A DNA stretch of 64,000 nt from Salmonella enterica subsp. enterica serovar Choleraesuis (GTDB lineage Bacteria > Pseudomonadota > Gammaproteobacteria > Enterobacterales > Enterobacteriaceae), in contig AP025685.1 of assembly GCA_022846635.1 (NCBI GenBank), positions 310,001 to 374,000 of the forward strand, in the 5' to 3' direction. Below the pieces are notes generated by a model. That model searched no databases. It worked only from the letters and a program-made list of their open reading frames with translations, and was not told the DNA's origin. The number at the start of each line of letters is the position of its first letter. Position 1 is the first letter of the stretch. A program made the translations under genes and the position numbers. Below are positions 30,020 to 39,195 of the stretch, piece after piece.

Positions 30020-30583
30020 ATGATTTTTAACTTCACGCTCATGCTTTCTGGCGTTGCCTATGATACCGAAGGCCTGGAGGATGCTCTGTTCACCGCAGGA
30101 TGCGATGACGGGTTGGTTTGTGCTTATGGTAACTCCGTCTATCTCGTATTCGATCGCGAGGCGGCAAACCTGGATGCGGCTATCTCCTCAGCGGTAGAGC
30201 AGATAGAGGGGGCGGGTATTGGTGCCAGGGTGCAGTCGGTTGACTCTGATATGGTTGGATTGAGTGATATTGCCGAGATTTGCGAGCTTTCTCGTCAGTC
30301 GATAGCCATGCTTAAAGATGGGCTGCGGGGTGAAGGCCATTTTCCGAGCCCCGTGCAGCGTATAACCGGCAAATCACCACTCTGGAGCTGGGCTGAAGTG
30401 GCCGTATGGCTGGTTAAGAATGGCCGCCTTGACGCTGATTCGGTATTAGTCGAAAACGCGAAAACTTTGCACCGCTGGAATCTGGCTTTGCAGATGAGCG
30501 GTTCGCCGCAGGCATGGGAGATAGAAGCCCTGGCTAAAAGCCTGAACGCTCGCAGAGAACGGCAGCAAAAAGGACTAGCTTAA
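30020..30583 (+). CDS. HTH DNA-binding protein, possible antitoxin/autoregulator
   Basis: 187 residues. The N-terminal 80 look like an ACT/ferredoxin-like domain (MIFNFTLMLSG, then DTEGLEDALFTAGCDDGLV and an alternating helix/strand pattern). A helix-turn-helix follows, GLSDIAEICELSRQSIAML, then a winged, MerR/excisionase-like part (FPSPVQRITGKSPLWSWAEVAVWLV) and a C-terminal helix. It is the likely ligand of the palindrome upstream of the preceding gene. Together they resemble a toxin-antitoxin unit with the antitoxin second. I do not know an assigned function. Confidence 0.55.
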   Translation: MIFNFTLMLSGVAYDTEGLEDALFTAGCDDGLVCAYGNSVYLVFDREAANLDAAISSAVEQIEGAGIGARVQSVDSDMVGLSDIAEICELSRQSIAMLKDGLRGEGHFPSPVQRITGKSPLWSWAEVAVWLVKNGRLDADSVLVENAKTLHRWNLALQMSGSPQAWEIEALAKSLNARRERQQKGLA

Positions 30584-30595
30584 CGTTGGTGGAGT

Positions 30596-30617
30596 TAAGC
30601 GCCTCAGGAGAGGCGCC
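30596..30617. terminator. Hairpin between the two-gene module and nfuA
   Basis: GCGCCTC-agga-GAGGCGC lies between the convergent HTH gene (+) and nfuA (-). It has no clear T tract on either side, so termination would be weak. Confidence 0.5.
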
Positions 30618-30635
30618 AGAACAGGTGGGGCTGAC

Positions 30636-31211
30636 TTAGTAGAAAGAGTGCTCGCCACGTTCGTGTTCAGTCAGGTCACGCACGCCTTTCAAATCCGGGA
30701 ATTCAGCCAGCAGCTGTTTCTCGATCCCTTCTTTCAGGGTGACATCGACCATTGAACAGCCGTTACAGCCGCCGCCAAACTGCAGGATGGCGTAGCCTTC
30801 GTCAGTGATTTCCATCAGCGATACGCGGCCGCCGTGGCCTGCCAGCTGAGGGTTAATCTGGGACTGAATCATATACTCTACGCGCTCAATCAGCGGCGCA
30901 TCATCAGCGACTTTACGCATCTTGGCGTTTGGCGCTTTCAGCGTTAACTGAGAGCCCAGTTGATCGGTAACAAAATCGATCTCTGCGTCTTCAAGATACG
31001 GAGCGCTCAATTCGTCCACGTAAGCGGTCAGCTGCTCAAAAGGCAGGGCGGTGTCAGTAGCTTCTACCGCATCTGGTGGACAGTAGGACACTCCGCACTC
31101 CGCATTTGGGGTACCCGGATTAATAACGAATACGCGGATTTGCGTTCCTTCTTCCTGACTTGCCAGTAGCTTGGCAAAGTGGGCTTGTGCGGCATCGGAA
31201 ATACGGATCAT
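30636..31211 (-). CDS. nfuA: NfuA, Fe-S cluster carrier protein
   Basis: 191 residues, the same length as E. coli NfuA. The N-terminal degenerate A-type domain is followed by the Nfu domain with the cluster-binding CXXC in [17 protein letters not shown]. It delivers [4Fe-4S] clusters to client enzymes, including lipoyl synthase. It shares orientation with gntX upstream on the minus strand. Confidence 0.96.
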   Translation of the reverse strand: MIRISDAAQAHFAKLLASQEEGTQIRVFVINPGTPNAECGVSYCPPDAVEATDTALPFEQLTAYVDELSAPYLEDAEIDFVTDQLGSQLTLKAPNAKMRKVADDAPLIERVEYMIQSQINPQLAGHGGRVSLMEITDEGYAILQFGGGCNGCSMVDVTLKEGIEKQLLAEFPDLKGVRDLTEHERGEHSFY

Positions 31212-31269
31212 AACAATCGCCTAATAGTTGACTATTTTACCTGGATATAATACGCCCTACGCCCGGGGT

Positions 31270-31947
31270 CTACAAGGTGCGGCACAGACACCATATTTGG
31301 ATCGTGGCTGCTCCGTGGCGTATCAGTAAGCGAGCAATTTCCCCCGCAGTCCCGCCGGTGGTCACTACATCGTCAATGATAGCGATATGGCGACCAGCGA
31401 CCGGCATTTCAAGGCTAAATGCGTTGGCCATGTTGCGTTTTCTGGCTTTGGCTCCCAGTTTATGCTGAACCCGGGTTGCCCGATTACGCACCAGGGCTTG
31501 CGGCGCATAGTAAATATTCAGCCATTTACTCACCTGGCGGGCCAGAAGGTCACTTTGGTTAAAACCGCGATGCCAGGCTCGCCGATGATGCAGTGGCACT
31601 GAAAGCAGCAGATCGGCTCTGGGAAGACGATAGCGTTGCTCCCTAATTTTTAAAACCATCAGCCTGGAGAGTGCCAGGGCCAGGGCAGTCGCGTTTTGGA
31701 ATTTTAGGCGTTGTACCAGGGTGGAAAGTGGTGGCTGGTAATCGCTAATCGATACTATATGGTGCCATGGCGGTGCCTGGAGCTGGCAGCGCCCACAAGG
31801 TAAATTTCCACCCATTGCCGGCAGACCGCAGCGCGGACAGCAAGGGTGTTCGACAAACAGCGCCCGCTGGCAATAGCTACAAATACCCCAATGCTCCACG
31901 GCAAGCGGGGAGAGACATAGCCAACAAAGGCCAGAGATTGTTAGCAT
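31270..31947 (-). CDS. gntX: GntX (YhgH), ComF-like phosphoribosyltransferase-fold protein
   Basis: 225 residues of the ComF/GntX family. An N-terminal zinc-ribbon-like region has four CXXC-type pairs (CWLC, CSYC, CPRC, CGRC). The C-terminal PRTase fold includes VPLHHRRAWHRGFNQSDLLA and the PRPP loop IIDDVVTTGGT. The ATG at 31947 follows CAGGAGG and matches the E. coli start. The family is linked to DNA uptake; this window also carries the hof operon. No reaction is established. Confidence 0.92.
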   Translation of the reverse strand: MLTISGLCWLCLSPLAVEHWGICSYCQRALFVEHPCCPRCGLPAMGGNLPCGRCQLQAPPWHHIVSISDYQPPLSTLVQRLKFQNATALALALSRLMVLKIREQRYRLPRADLLLSVPLHHRRAWHRGFNQSDLLARQVSKWLNIYYAPQALVRNRATRVQHKLGAKARKRNMANAFSLEMPVAGRHIAIIDDVVTTGGTAGEIARLLIRHGAATIQIWCLCRTL

Positions 31948-31982
31948 AGAGCCTCCTGTAATTAATTCGGAAACAATAGCGG

Positions 31983-32747
31983 ATGAACAATCTCTGGTGG
32001 GAGACCCTGGGGTCAGAGAATCACCATCTTGTGCTGCTGCATGGCTGGGGACTGAATGCCGAAGTATGGCGGAGCGTTTTACCTGAATTGAGCGCACATT
32101 TTACCGTCCATCTGGTAGACCTGCCGGGTTATGGCCGCAGTCAGGGATTTGGCGCAATGTCGCTGAGCGAAATGGCAGAGAGAGTGCTGGCTCAGGCTCC
32201 TAGGCAGGCCGTATGGCTGGGCTGGAGTTTGGGTGGTCTGGTGGCAAGCCAGGCTGCGCTTATGGCGCCAGAGCGCGTTAGCCGGCTTTGTACCGTCGCC
32301 TCATCGCCTTGTTTTAGCGCCCAGGAAGACTGGCCCGGTATTCGTCCTGATGTACTGGCAGGGTTTCAGCGTCAGCTGAGTGAGGATTTTGAGCGTACGG
32401 TTGAGCGCTTCCTGGCACTGCAAACTCTGGGTACCGAAACAGCCCGCCGCGATGCCCGGGCGTTAAAATCCGTGGTACTTGAGCAGCCAATGCCGGCGGT
32501 AGATGTATTAAACGGTGGGCTTGAGATCCTGAAAACTGCAGATTTGCGCACTCCGCTTGCGTCCATTTCACAGCCGTTACTACGCATTTATGGCCGCCTT
32601 GATGGGCTGGTTCCGCGCCGGATTGCCGCTATGCTGGATGAACAATGGCCTGCCAGCCGCTCGCTGATTATTGATAAATCGGCCCATGCGCCGTTTATCT
32701 CTCATCCGGACGAGTTTTGTCGCGCAGTGATTGATTTTGCTCGCTAA
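31983..32747 (+). CDS. bioH: BioH, pimeloyl-ACP methyl ester esterase
   Basis: A 254-residue alpha/beta-hydrolase that removes the methyl group from pimeloyl-ACP methyl ester at the end of pimelate assembly for biotin. The nucleophile Ser82 is in [12 protein letters not shown], the oxyanion region is [12 protein letters not shown], and Asp/His of the triad are in RLDGLVP and [10 protein letters not shown]. Divergent from gntX, with 35 bases between starts. Confidence 0.95.
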   Translation: MNNLWWETLGSENHHLVLLHGWGLNAEVWRSVLPELSAHFTVHLVDLPGYGRSQGFGAMSLSEMAERVLAQAPRQAVWLGWSLGGLVASQAALMAPERVSRLCTVASSPCFSAQEDWPGIRPDVLAGFQRQLSEDFERTVERFLALQTLGTETARRDARALKSVVLEQPMPAVDVLNGGLEILKTADLRTPLASISQPLLRIYGRLDGLVPRRIAAMLDEQWPASRSLIIDKSAHAPFISHPDEFCRAVIDFAR

Positions 32748-32850
32748 AAGTTAGAAGAATTTCCTAAGGGCTGGCTGCAACCTATGCTTTAAAAGGCTAT
32801 GGCGGATTTGCGGCCAATAATTGAATAGCGTTGTTGCTATCTGCGGGAAT

Positions 32851-32883
32851 AAAAAAAGGGGATGGTTAACCATCCCCTTTTTC
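32851..32883. terminator. Bidirectional terminator between bioH and feoC
   Basis: Perfect stem AAAAGGGGATGG-ttaa-CCATCCCCTTTT flanked by A and T runs. It serves convergent bioH (+) and feoABC (-). Confidence 0.93.
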
Positions 32884-32890
32884 TCAGGTA

Positions 32891-33130
32891 TCAGGACATA
32901 AGCGTCCATTGCTCGGTAGCGCAGCGCTTGCTTTCCGGACAACCGCGACAGCTTCCGCTGTAGCAGTTATCGCTGGATGCAACGACCCGGGCGACTTTGC
33001 CCATTGCCTCCATCCTCTCCAGCATAGCCTGAACCAGGGCGGGGGACGCCTTAAGCTGGTGGCTGATGGCCGAGCTATCCATACGGCCTTGCAGCGCCAG
33101 AACGTCTCGAATTGCCAACATACTCACCAT
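32891..33130 (-). CDS. feoC: FeoC, small Fe-S winged-helix protein of ferrous iron uptake
   Basis: 79 residues. It has an N-terminal winged-helix fold (MLAIRDVLALQGRMDSSAIS) and a four-cysteine cluster CYSGSCRGCPESKRC, in the spacing seen in enterobacterial FeoC. In related species it binds an oxygen-sensitive cluster and protects FeoB from proteolysis. Last gene of feoABC; the gap to feoB is 11 bases. Confidence 0.93.
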   Translation of the reverse strand: MVSMLAIRDVLALQGRMDSSAISHQLKASPALVQAMLERMEAMGKVARVVASSDNCYSGSCRGCPESKRCATEQWTLMS

Positions 33131-33141
33131 CTCAAATCCCC

Positions 33142-35457
33142 TTAGTGGCAGTGACTGCTGCTGGAGCAGCAGTCCATGTTTGGACGACTCTGAGCTACCA
33201 GGTTCAGATCCAGGCGGCTACGCATCCGACGCAGTACGCTAATCAGCGCAATATTAAATACCAGCACACAGGCGATTGCCGTAAGGCTGAAGCCAGGATG
33301 CTGGGAGTAGCTTACGGTCTGGTAGTAGAGCGTCGACAGCGAGTAGGCGATGTTCAGACCCCACAGTACGGAGAACATCATCCAGCCGCGGCTTGCTTCG
33401 CGCGCTACGGCACCCATTACAGAGATGCATGGGATGTACAGCAAGACGAAGATGAGATAGCTATAGGCCGCCGACGGACTGCCGAACTTGCTGGCCATAA
33501 CCCCCATCGCACCGGTGCCGATTTCCCCATCGCCTTTACTGGCTTCAATTGGGTTCGCCAGAACGCTGAGGCTGAAAGTGTCTTTCAGTCCGTCCCAGGT
33601 TTCGGTAACTGCATCACCAAGTTCGCTCCACAGGCTGAATTCTTGAGGATTGAACTCAGCTTCATGAAGGTCTTCAGCGGTGTACAGCGTGTTGAGAGTA
33701 CCGACAACAACCTCTTTCGCCATTGCGCCGGTGAACAGCCCAACGGTGGCCTGCCAGTTATCTTCATGAACGCCAATCGGCTTCAGGAGTGGGGTAAAGG
33801 TCTTACTGACGGAGGCCAGCGCCGAATCATTAATGTTATCGACGGCCTTACCGCTCAGCGAGAAACTGTTAAGTGCGCCGATAAAAATACTCACCACAAT
33901 AATGACTTTACCCGCACGGATGATGAACCCTTGCAGGCGCTGCCAGGTTTGCATTAACAGGCTTTTCAGATGCGGAATATGGTAAACCGGAAGCTCCATA
34001 ATAAATGGCGTTGCTTCCCCGCGCATCAGGGTGTGTTTGAGCATCAGGCCGGTCAGAATGGCCATCACGATGCCCAGAATATAGAGTGAAAACACGACCA
34101 GCGCACCCTGTTGACCGAAGAAAGCGGCAGAGAAAACGGCAAAGATAGCCAGGCGTGCGCCGCAGGACATGAACGGTGCCATCATAATTGTCATCAGGCG
34201 TTCACGCGGTGCATCCAGGGTACGAGCGCCCATTACCGACGGCACGTTACAACCGAAGCCAACAATCAGCGGAACGAACGATTTACCGGGCAGTCCCAGA
34301 GCCTGCATCAGGCGGTCAACGACAAAGGCGGCACGCGCCATGTAACCGGAGTCCTCCAGGAAGGACAGGAACAGATACATCATCCCGATTTGCGGAACCA
34401 GCGGCAGAACGGTGTTGATACCGCCGCCAATTCCTTGAGCCAGGAAAACCGTCAGCCAGTATGGGAAGTGCAGCGTAGCGCCAATCCACTGAATACCGTG
34501 AACAAATATCGCAACCGAGCCAACATCAAACAGAGGCTGTAATGCGCCGCCGATGTTGATAGCCAGGAAGAACATCAGGTACATCACCAGTAGGAAAATT
34601 GGCAGCCCCAGAAAACGGTTGAGGATGACTTTATCCAGCATTACGGTCAGCTTATGGCGCTCGGCGGTAATGCTGTTGCTTACGGCGTCGCAGATGGTGG
34701 CAATACTCTGATAACGAGCATCAGCAATATGCAGAGCCGGATCGTCCAGTTCTTCCTGTAGCAACGCCTGGGAGCGGGTGAGTTGCTCCTGAGCTTCTGG
34801 CGCGCGCGATAGGCTGTAGATATCGCCTTCCAGCATTTGCAGTGCCAGCCAGCGGCGCTGGTTATGAGGCGTATTGGGTGAAATTGTTTCGGCAATATTT
34901 TCCGCTTCGCGCAGCAGTGGCTGAGCGTAATGCACCAGTTTTACCTGGTCATTTTTACGATGGTTATCAATTGCCGTTTTAAGGCCATCAATACCGCGCC
35001 CGCGGGAGGATACCAGCGGAATAACCGGGCAGCCCAGGCGAGCAGATAGCGCGTCGACATCGATTTTAATATTTTGTTTGTCGGCGATATCCAGCATGTT
35101 CAACGCAACAATGCAGGGAATACCAAGTTCCAGCAGCTGCAGCGTGAGGTACAGGTTGCGTTCAAGGTTGGAAGCATCAACGACATTAATCAGCAGGTCC
35201 GCTTCACCGCTCAGGATGTAGTGACATGCAATTTGCTCATCAAGAGAGGTCTGGGCGGATATGGTGGTTAAAGAATAGGTACCGGGAAGATCGACCAGCT
35301 TTACCTGATTGTCGGTCGTTTTAAAGGCACCCTCTTTACGCTCGACGGTCACCCCGGCCCAGTTGCCTACCCGCTGGCGTGCACCGGTAAGCTGGTTAAA
35401 TAGGGTTGTCTTCCCCGAGTTTGGGTTGCCAATGAGTCCGATTGTCAGTGTGTTCAT
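33142..35457 (-). CDS. feoB: FeoB, ferrous iron transport GTPase/permease
   Basis: 771 residues (E. coli 773). The N-terminal G domain shows G1 GNPNSGKTT (residues 10-18), G3 DLPGTYSL and G4 NMLD, followed by a helical GDI domain. The C-terminal membrane part carries the Gate motifs, including GFGCNVPSVMGARTL and its repeat-like partner GAMAKEVVVGTL, with conserved cysteine and glutamate. It moves Fe2+ into the cytosol. The gap to feoA is 46 bases. Confidence 0.97.
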   Translation of the reverse strand: MNTLTIGLIGNPNSGKTTLFNQLTGARQRVGNWAGVTVERKEGAFKTTDNQVKLVDLPGTYSLTTISAQTSLDEQIACHYILSGEADLLINVVDASNLERNLYLTLQLLELGIPCIVALNMLDIADKQNIKIDVDALSARLGCPVIPLVSSRGRGIDGLKTAIDNHRKNDQVKLVHYAQPLLREAENIAETISPNTPHNQRRWLALQMLEGDIYSLSRAPEAQEQLTRSQALLQEELDDPALHIADARYQSIATICDAVSNSITAERHKLTVMLDKVILNRFLGLPIFLLVMYLMFFLAINIGGALQPLFDVGSVAIFVHGIQWIGATLHFPYWLTVFLAQGIGGGINTVLPLVPQIGMMYLFLSFLEDSGYMARAAFVVDRLMQALGLPGKSFVPLIVGFGCNVPSVMGARTLDAPRERLMTIMMAPFMSCGARLAIFAVFSAAFFGQQGALVVFSLYILGIVMAILTGLMLKHTLMRGEATPFIMELPVYHIPHLKSLLMQTWQRLQGFIIRAGKVIIVVSIFIGALNSFSLSGKAVDNINDSALASVSKTFTPLLKPIGVHEDNWQATVGLFTGAMAKEVVVGTLNTLYTAEDLHEAEFNPQEFSLWSELGDAVTETWDGLKDTFSLSVLANPIEASKGDGEIGTGAMGVMASKFGSPSAAYSYLIFVLLYIPCISVMGAVAREASRGWMMFSVLWGLNIAYSLSTLYYQTVSYSQHPGFSLTAIACVLVFNIALISVLRRMRSRLDLNLVAQSRPNMDCCSSSSHCH

Positions 35458-35503
35458 TTTATTTTCCGTTCTTCACTGCTGCGGTTGGGCGAGCATGCGA
35501 GGC

Positions 35504-35725
35504 TCAGGCTGCTTCTAGCTGCAACAGTGAGATATCTTTTTTGCGCAATACCAGGTTAACGCGACGTGTTTCTATCTGGATAGGGTCACCGAGAGGGGCG
35601 ACGCGCACGACAAGAAAAGAAGCGCCAGGGAGCATGCCGAGTGACAAAAGCTTTTGGCGATAGGCCGGGCTGATATTGCTGTCGAAACCGGTTATTTTCC
35701 ACGCGCTATTTGGAGTGAGCTGCAT
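35504..35725 (-). CDS. feoA: FeoA, SH3-like accessory protein of ferrous iron uptake
   Basis: 73 residues (E. coli 75) with the FeoA fold [16 protein letters not shown] and [16 protein letters not shown]. The ATG at 35725 matches the E. coli start; the frame stays open upstream but runs through the promoter region and Fur box. It is thought to interact with FeoB. First gene of the operon. Confidence 0.94.
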   Translation of the reverse strand: MQLTPNSAWKITGFDSNISPAYRQKLLSLGMLPGASFLVVRVAPLGDPIQIETRRVNLVLRKKDISLLQLEAA

Positions 35726-35817
35726 AGAATGACCCTCGATGTGATTAGCCATAACGTGAGAGCCGCGAAAGCGGCAAAAGTGGCGCAGTTGCCAAAGAAA
35801 AAGTATACAGGTGGGAT

Positions 35818-35839
35818 GATAATAAGAATGGTTATTATC
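35818..35839. promoter_or_regulatory. Fur box of the feo operon
   Basis: GATAATAA-gaatgg-TTATTATC is a perfect 8-base inverted repeat matching the Fur core (GATAAT...ATTATC). It lies about 93 bases upstream of the feoA start, fitting iron repression of feoABC. Confidence 0.8.
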
Positions 35840-36151
35840 TTCAACCACTGTTGGAAGTGAAAAAGTATTTATGTGATGGCTGCGGCCATTTATGCCAATT
35901 GAGTAATTATCTTTTAAAATTAATATATTACATGTTGTTTATTTGCACTTAATATCTGATTAACACGCCGTGTGCTAATAATGAAACGCAAAAGTTAAAT
36001 AAATGAAAACTATTGCTGATAGTTAAAAAATATTAAATATAATCAGCCAGTAAAAAAGGACTAATTTGCTAAAGAGAATGCGCTAATTGAATGAAAAGTG
36101 TTATTTAGCAGGCAAGTTTTTTGAAATGAACAAATAGTGCGGTATAGGCTA

Positions 36152-36183
36152 AAAAATAGCCCCGCAGTGCGGGGCTATTTTAT
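36152..36183 (-). terminator. tex terminator
   Basis: Stem AATAGCCCCGC-agt-GCGGGGCTATT with a T run on the minus strand, just past the tex stop. Confidence 0.92.
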
Positions 36184-36196
36184 TACAACGGTCTAT

Positions 36197-38515
36197 TTAG
36201 CGCTTTTTCCCAAATGCGGCGGCCAGCGCATCACTCATAGCGCTGTTACCTGCCGGAGTTTTTTCCGGTCTGGCTTTTGGCCGGGCAGCAGGGCGCTCAT
36301 TAGTGCGCGGCGCTGAGCTGCGGCGGTTGTTACCTTCACCTGGTTGTTCATCCAGGCGCATGGTCAGGGCAATGCGTTTACGTGCCATATCTACTTCCAG
36401 CACTTTTACTTTAACGATATCGCCTGCTTTCACCACTTTATGAGGATCGTCCACAAACCGGTCTGCCAGCGAAGAGATGTGTACCAGACCATCCTGGTGA
36501 ACGCCGATATCCACAAACGCGCCAAAGTTAGTCACGTTAGTGACCGCACCTTCCAGAATCATTCCGGGCTGCAGGTCATTTAAGGTTTCGACTCCCTCTG
36601 CAAACTTAGCGGTTTTGAATTCAGGACGCGGATCGCGGCCCGGTTTCTCCAGTTCACGAATAATATCGGTCACAGTGGGCAGGCCGAACTGTTGGTCGGT
36701 AAAATCGCGGGCGTTAATATCGCGCAGAGCGCCAGCGTTGCCCATTAAGTCATTCAGCGCCTGATGGGTGGCTGTCAGGATCCGTTCCACCAGTGGATAG
36801 GCTTCCGGGTGAACCGTTGAGGCATCTAGCGGGTTGTCGCCATGATTAATACGCAGGAATCCGGCGCACTGCTCAAAGGCCTTAGGCCCCAGACGCGCAA
36901 CTTTCAGAAGCTGCTGGCGGTTCTGGAAGCGGCCATTCTCATCGCGCCAGGTCACGATATTTTGGGCGATCATCCGGGTCAGACCGGCAACTCGGGTCAG
37001 CAAAGGAACTGAAGCGGTATTCAGGTCAACGCCAACGGCGTTTACACAGTCTTCAACCACGGCATCCAGCTTTTTAGCCAACTGGCTCTGGCTAACGTCG
37101 TGCTGATACTGACCAACCCCGATAGATTTCGGATCGATTTTAACCAGCTCTGCCAGAGGATCCTGGAGGCGACGGGCGATAGATACAGCCCCACGCAGCG
37201 AAACATCTAAATCAGGGAATTCCAGCGCAGCCAGTTCAGAAGCTGAATAGACTGAAGCGCCAGCTTCACTCACGATAACTTTCTGGCCGGTAACTTCTGG
37301 GAATTTTTTCTGCACATCCAGATAGAAACGCTCGGTTTCGCGAGATGCCGTTCCGTTGCCAATAGCTACCAGCTCAACTTTGTGTTTAATACATAACGCG
37401 GCGACGACTGCGGCGGCTTTAGCTTCCTGCCCAGTGTGAGGATAGATGGTGTCGGTAGCGACCAGTTTACCGGTCGCATCCACCACGGCCACTTTTACGC
37501 CGGTACGCAGGCCGGGGTCGAGGCCCATCGTTGCGCGCAGTCCGGCAGGTGCCGCCATCAGCAGATCGTGAAGGTTACGGGCGAAAACATTAATTGCTTC
37601 ATCTTCCGCGCGCTCACGAATGCTGCCCATCAGCTCAGTTTCCATGTGCATCAAAACTTTGATACGCCATGTCCAGCTAACTACCGCCCGACGCCAGCTA
37701 TCGGCCGGAGCGTTGTTCAGGCGGAGCCCCAGGTGGTCGATAATTATCTGTTCGCAGTGGCTTTCTTTTGGTGGCTCATCAAATTGCGGGTCAGGATTTA
37801 GCGCGAGTTGCAAAATCCCCTCATTGCGGCCACGGAACATAGCCAGCGCGCGGTGCGATGGCACCTGAGACAGCGGCTCATGGTGAGCGAAGTAGTCGCG
37901 GAATTTAGCGCCTTCATCTTCTTTACCGCTGACCACGGTAGAGACCAAATGCGCATTACGCCACAGGTAATCACGCACTTTACCCAGCAGCACGGCATCT
38001 TCAGCGAAGCGCTCCATCAGAATGTAACGCGCGCCATCGAGCGCCGCTTTAACATCGGCAACACCGGCTTCGGCATTAATAAAGCGCTCGGCTTCCTGCT
38101 CCGGTGAGTGCTGCGGTTCATTCCACAGCAGGTCGGCCAGCGGCTCAAGCCCGGCTTCGATGGCAATCTGCCCGCGGGTGCGGCGTTTAGGTTTATACGG
38201 CAGGTATAAATCTTCCAGCTCAGTTTTGCTGAGGGTGCCGTTGATGGCTGCGGCTAGCGTATCGCTAAGTTTTCCCTGCTCATCAATCGATTTAAGAATG
38301 GCCTGGCGGCGATCATCCAGCTCGCGCAGATACCCTAAGCGGGTTTCAAGCTGGCGCAGTTGAGTATCATCCAGGCCACCGGTGACCTCTTTACGATAAC
38401 GGGCAATAAAAGGTACCGTGTTGCCTTCGTCAAGCAGACGAACGGCGGCCACCACCTGTTCATCACGGGCCTGCAATTCGCTGGCGATAATGCGGCAGAG
38501 AGAATTATTCATCAT
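36197..38515 (-). CDS. yhgF: Tex (YhgF), S1-domain transcription accessory protein
   Basis: 772 residues (E. coli about 773). The order is an N-terminal helical/HTH part ([21 protein letters not shown]), the YqgF RNase H-like domain ([19 protein letters not shown]), HhH motifs ([17 protein letters not shown]), and a C-terminal S1 RNA-binding domain ([24 protein letters not shown]), ending in a basic, disordered tail. It binds nucleic acids and influences transcription. The ATG at 38515 is followed by a second at 38512; either is plausible. Divergent from greB. Confidence 0.94.
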   Translation of the reverse strand: MMNNSLCRIIASELQARDEQVVAAVRLLDEGNTVPFIARYRKEVTGGLDDTQLRQLETRLGYLRELDDRRQAILKSIDEQGKLSDTLAAAINGTLSKTELEDLYLPYKPKRRTRGQIAIEAGLEPLADLLWNEPQHSPEQEAERFINAEAGVADVKAALDGARYILMERFAEDAVLLGKVRDYLWRNAHLVSTVVSGKEDEGAKFRDYFAHHEPLSQVPSHRALAMFRGRNEGILQLALNPDPQFDEPPKESHCEQIIIDHLGLRLNNAPADSWRRAVVSWTWRIKVLMHMETELMGSIRERAEDEAINVFARNLHDLLMAAPAGLRATMGLDPGLRTGVKVAVVDATGKLVATDTIYPHTGQEAKAAAVVAALCIKHKVELVAIGNGTASRETERFYLDVQKKFPEVTGQKVIVSEAGASVYSASELAALEFPDLDVSLRGAVSIARRLQDPLAELVKIDPKSIGVGQYQHDVSQSQLAKKLDAVVEDCVNAVGVDLNTASVPLLTRVAGLTRMIAQNIVTWRDENGRFQNRQQLLKVARLGPKAFEQCAGFLRINHGDNPLDASTVHPEAYPLVERILTATHQALNDLMGNAGALRDINARDFTDQQFGLPTVTDIIRELEKPGRDPRPEFKTAKFAEGVETLNDLQPGMILEGAVTNVTNFGAFVDIGVHQDGLVHISSLADRFVDDPHKVVKAGDIVKVKVLEVDMARKRIALTMRLDEQPGEGNNRRSSAPRTNERPAARPKARPEKTPAGNSAMSDALAAAFGKKR

Positions 38516-38691
38516 GTTTATTTCGTCTGGCGTATTCAAAAAGAGATGGGGGACAGTTATACGGTCTGGAGGCGGAAATTGCCAGCCACACGCGCCTGCT
38601 TGCAGGGTTTCAGACTGTTCCTGACAACGCCGTACGCAATGTGCTATCACAATCAGCAACAGGGATATTAAGCAGGTAATAAACAGACATT

Positions 38692-39195
38692 ATGGCCACC
38701 AAACTTATCACCCGAGCCGGGTACAACAAGCTGAAGCAGGAACATGACTATCTTTGGAACGAGAAGCGTCCGGAGATAACCAAAATAGTCTCCTGGGCGG
38801 CGAGCCTTGGGGATCGTTCGGAGAACGCCGATTACACCTTTAATAAGCGCATTTTGCGAGAGATTGACCGCCGGGTCCGTTATCTGCGTAAGTTGCTACC
38901 GGCATTGCAAATTGTCGACTATTCGCCACAGCAAGACGGGCGAGTATTTTTTGGGGCCTGGGTCGAAATTGAGAATGACGAAGGAACGGTAAAGCGTTTT
39001 CGTATCGTCGGCCCGGAGGAGATTTATGGCGATCGTAAAGACTACATCTCAATTGATTCCCCAATGGCGCGAGCATTGTTGAAAAAACAGGTTGATGAAG
39101 AGTTCGTAGTGTGCACGCCGGATGGTGAAAAACAGTGGTTTATTAATAATATCGAATACGAACAGGAATCTGAGGATAGTGGCGATGATCAATAA
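38692..39195 (+). CDS. greB: GreB, transcript cleavage elongation factor
   Basis: 167 residues. The N-terminal coiled coil includes the GreB acidic tip region ([28 protein letters not shown]) that enters the RNA polymerase secondary channel. The C-terminal FKBP-like domain has [23 protein letters not shown] and [17 protein letters not shown]. coli GreB has 158 residues; here a Glu/Asp/Ser-rich tail of about nine residues is added, and this extra tail overlaps the start of the beta-lactamase gene. Confidence 0.95.
   Translation: MATKLITRAGYNKLKQEHDYLWNEKRPEITKIVSWAASLGDRSENADYTFNKRILREIDRRVRYLRKLLPALQIVDYSPQQDGRVFFGAWVEIENDEGTVKRFRIVGPEEIYGDRKDYISIDSPMARALLKKQVDEEFVVCTPDGEKQWFINNIEYEQESEDSGDDQ

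Larger units (their letters stand above)
35726..36196. promoter_or_regulatory. feoABC control region and AT-rich feoA-tex spacer
   Basis: 471 bases without a gene. The Fur box is at 35818-35839. From about 35860 to 36150 the sequence is strikingly A/T-rich with many short A and T runs, unlike the flanks; such DNA is typical of H-NS or intrinsically curved regulatory regions (inference). A partial FNR-like TTGAG-taat-TATC occurs near 35900 but is too degenerate to call. The tex terminator closes the interval. Confidence 0.6.

Noticed and set aside
33112..33957. Plus-strand frame of 281 codons
   Set aside because: Antisense shadow of feoC/feoB; no ribosome-binding site or recognisable domain.
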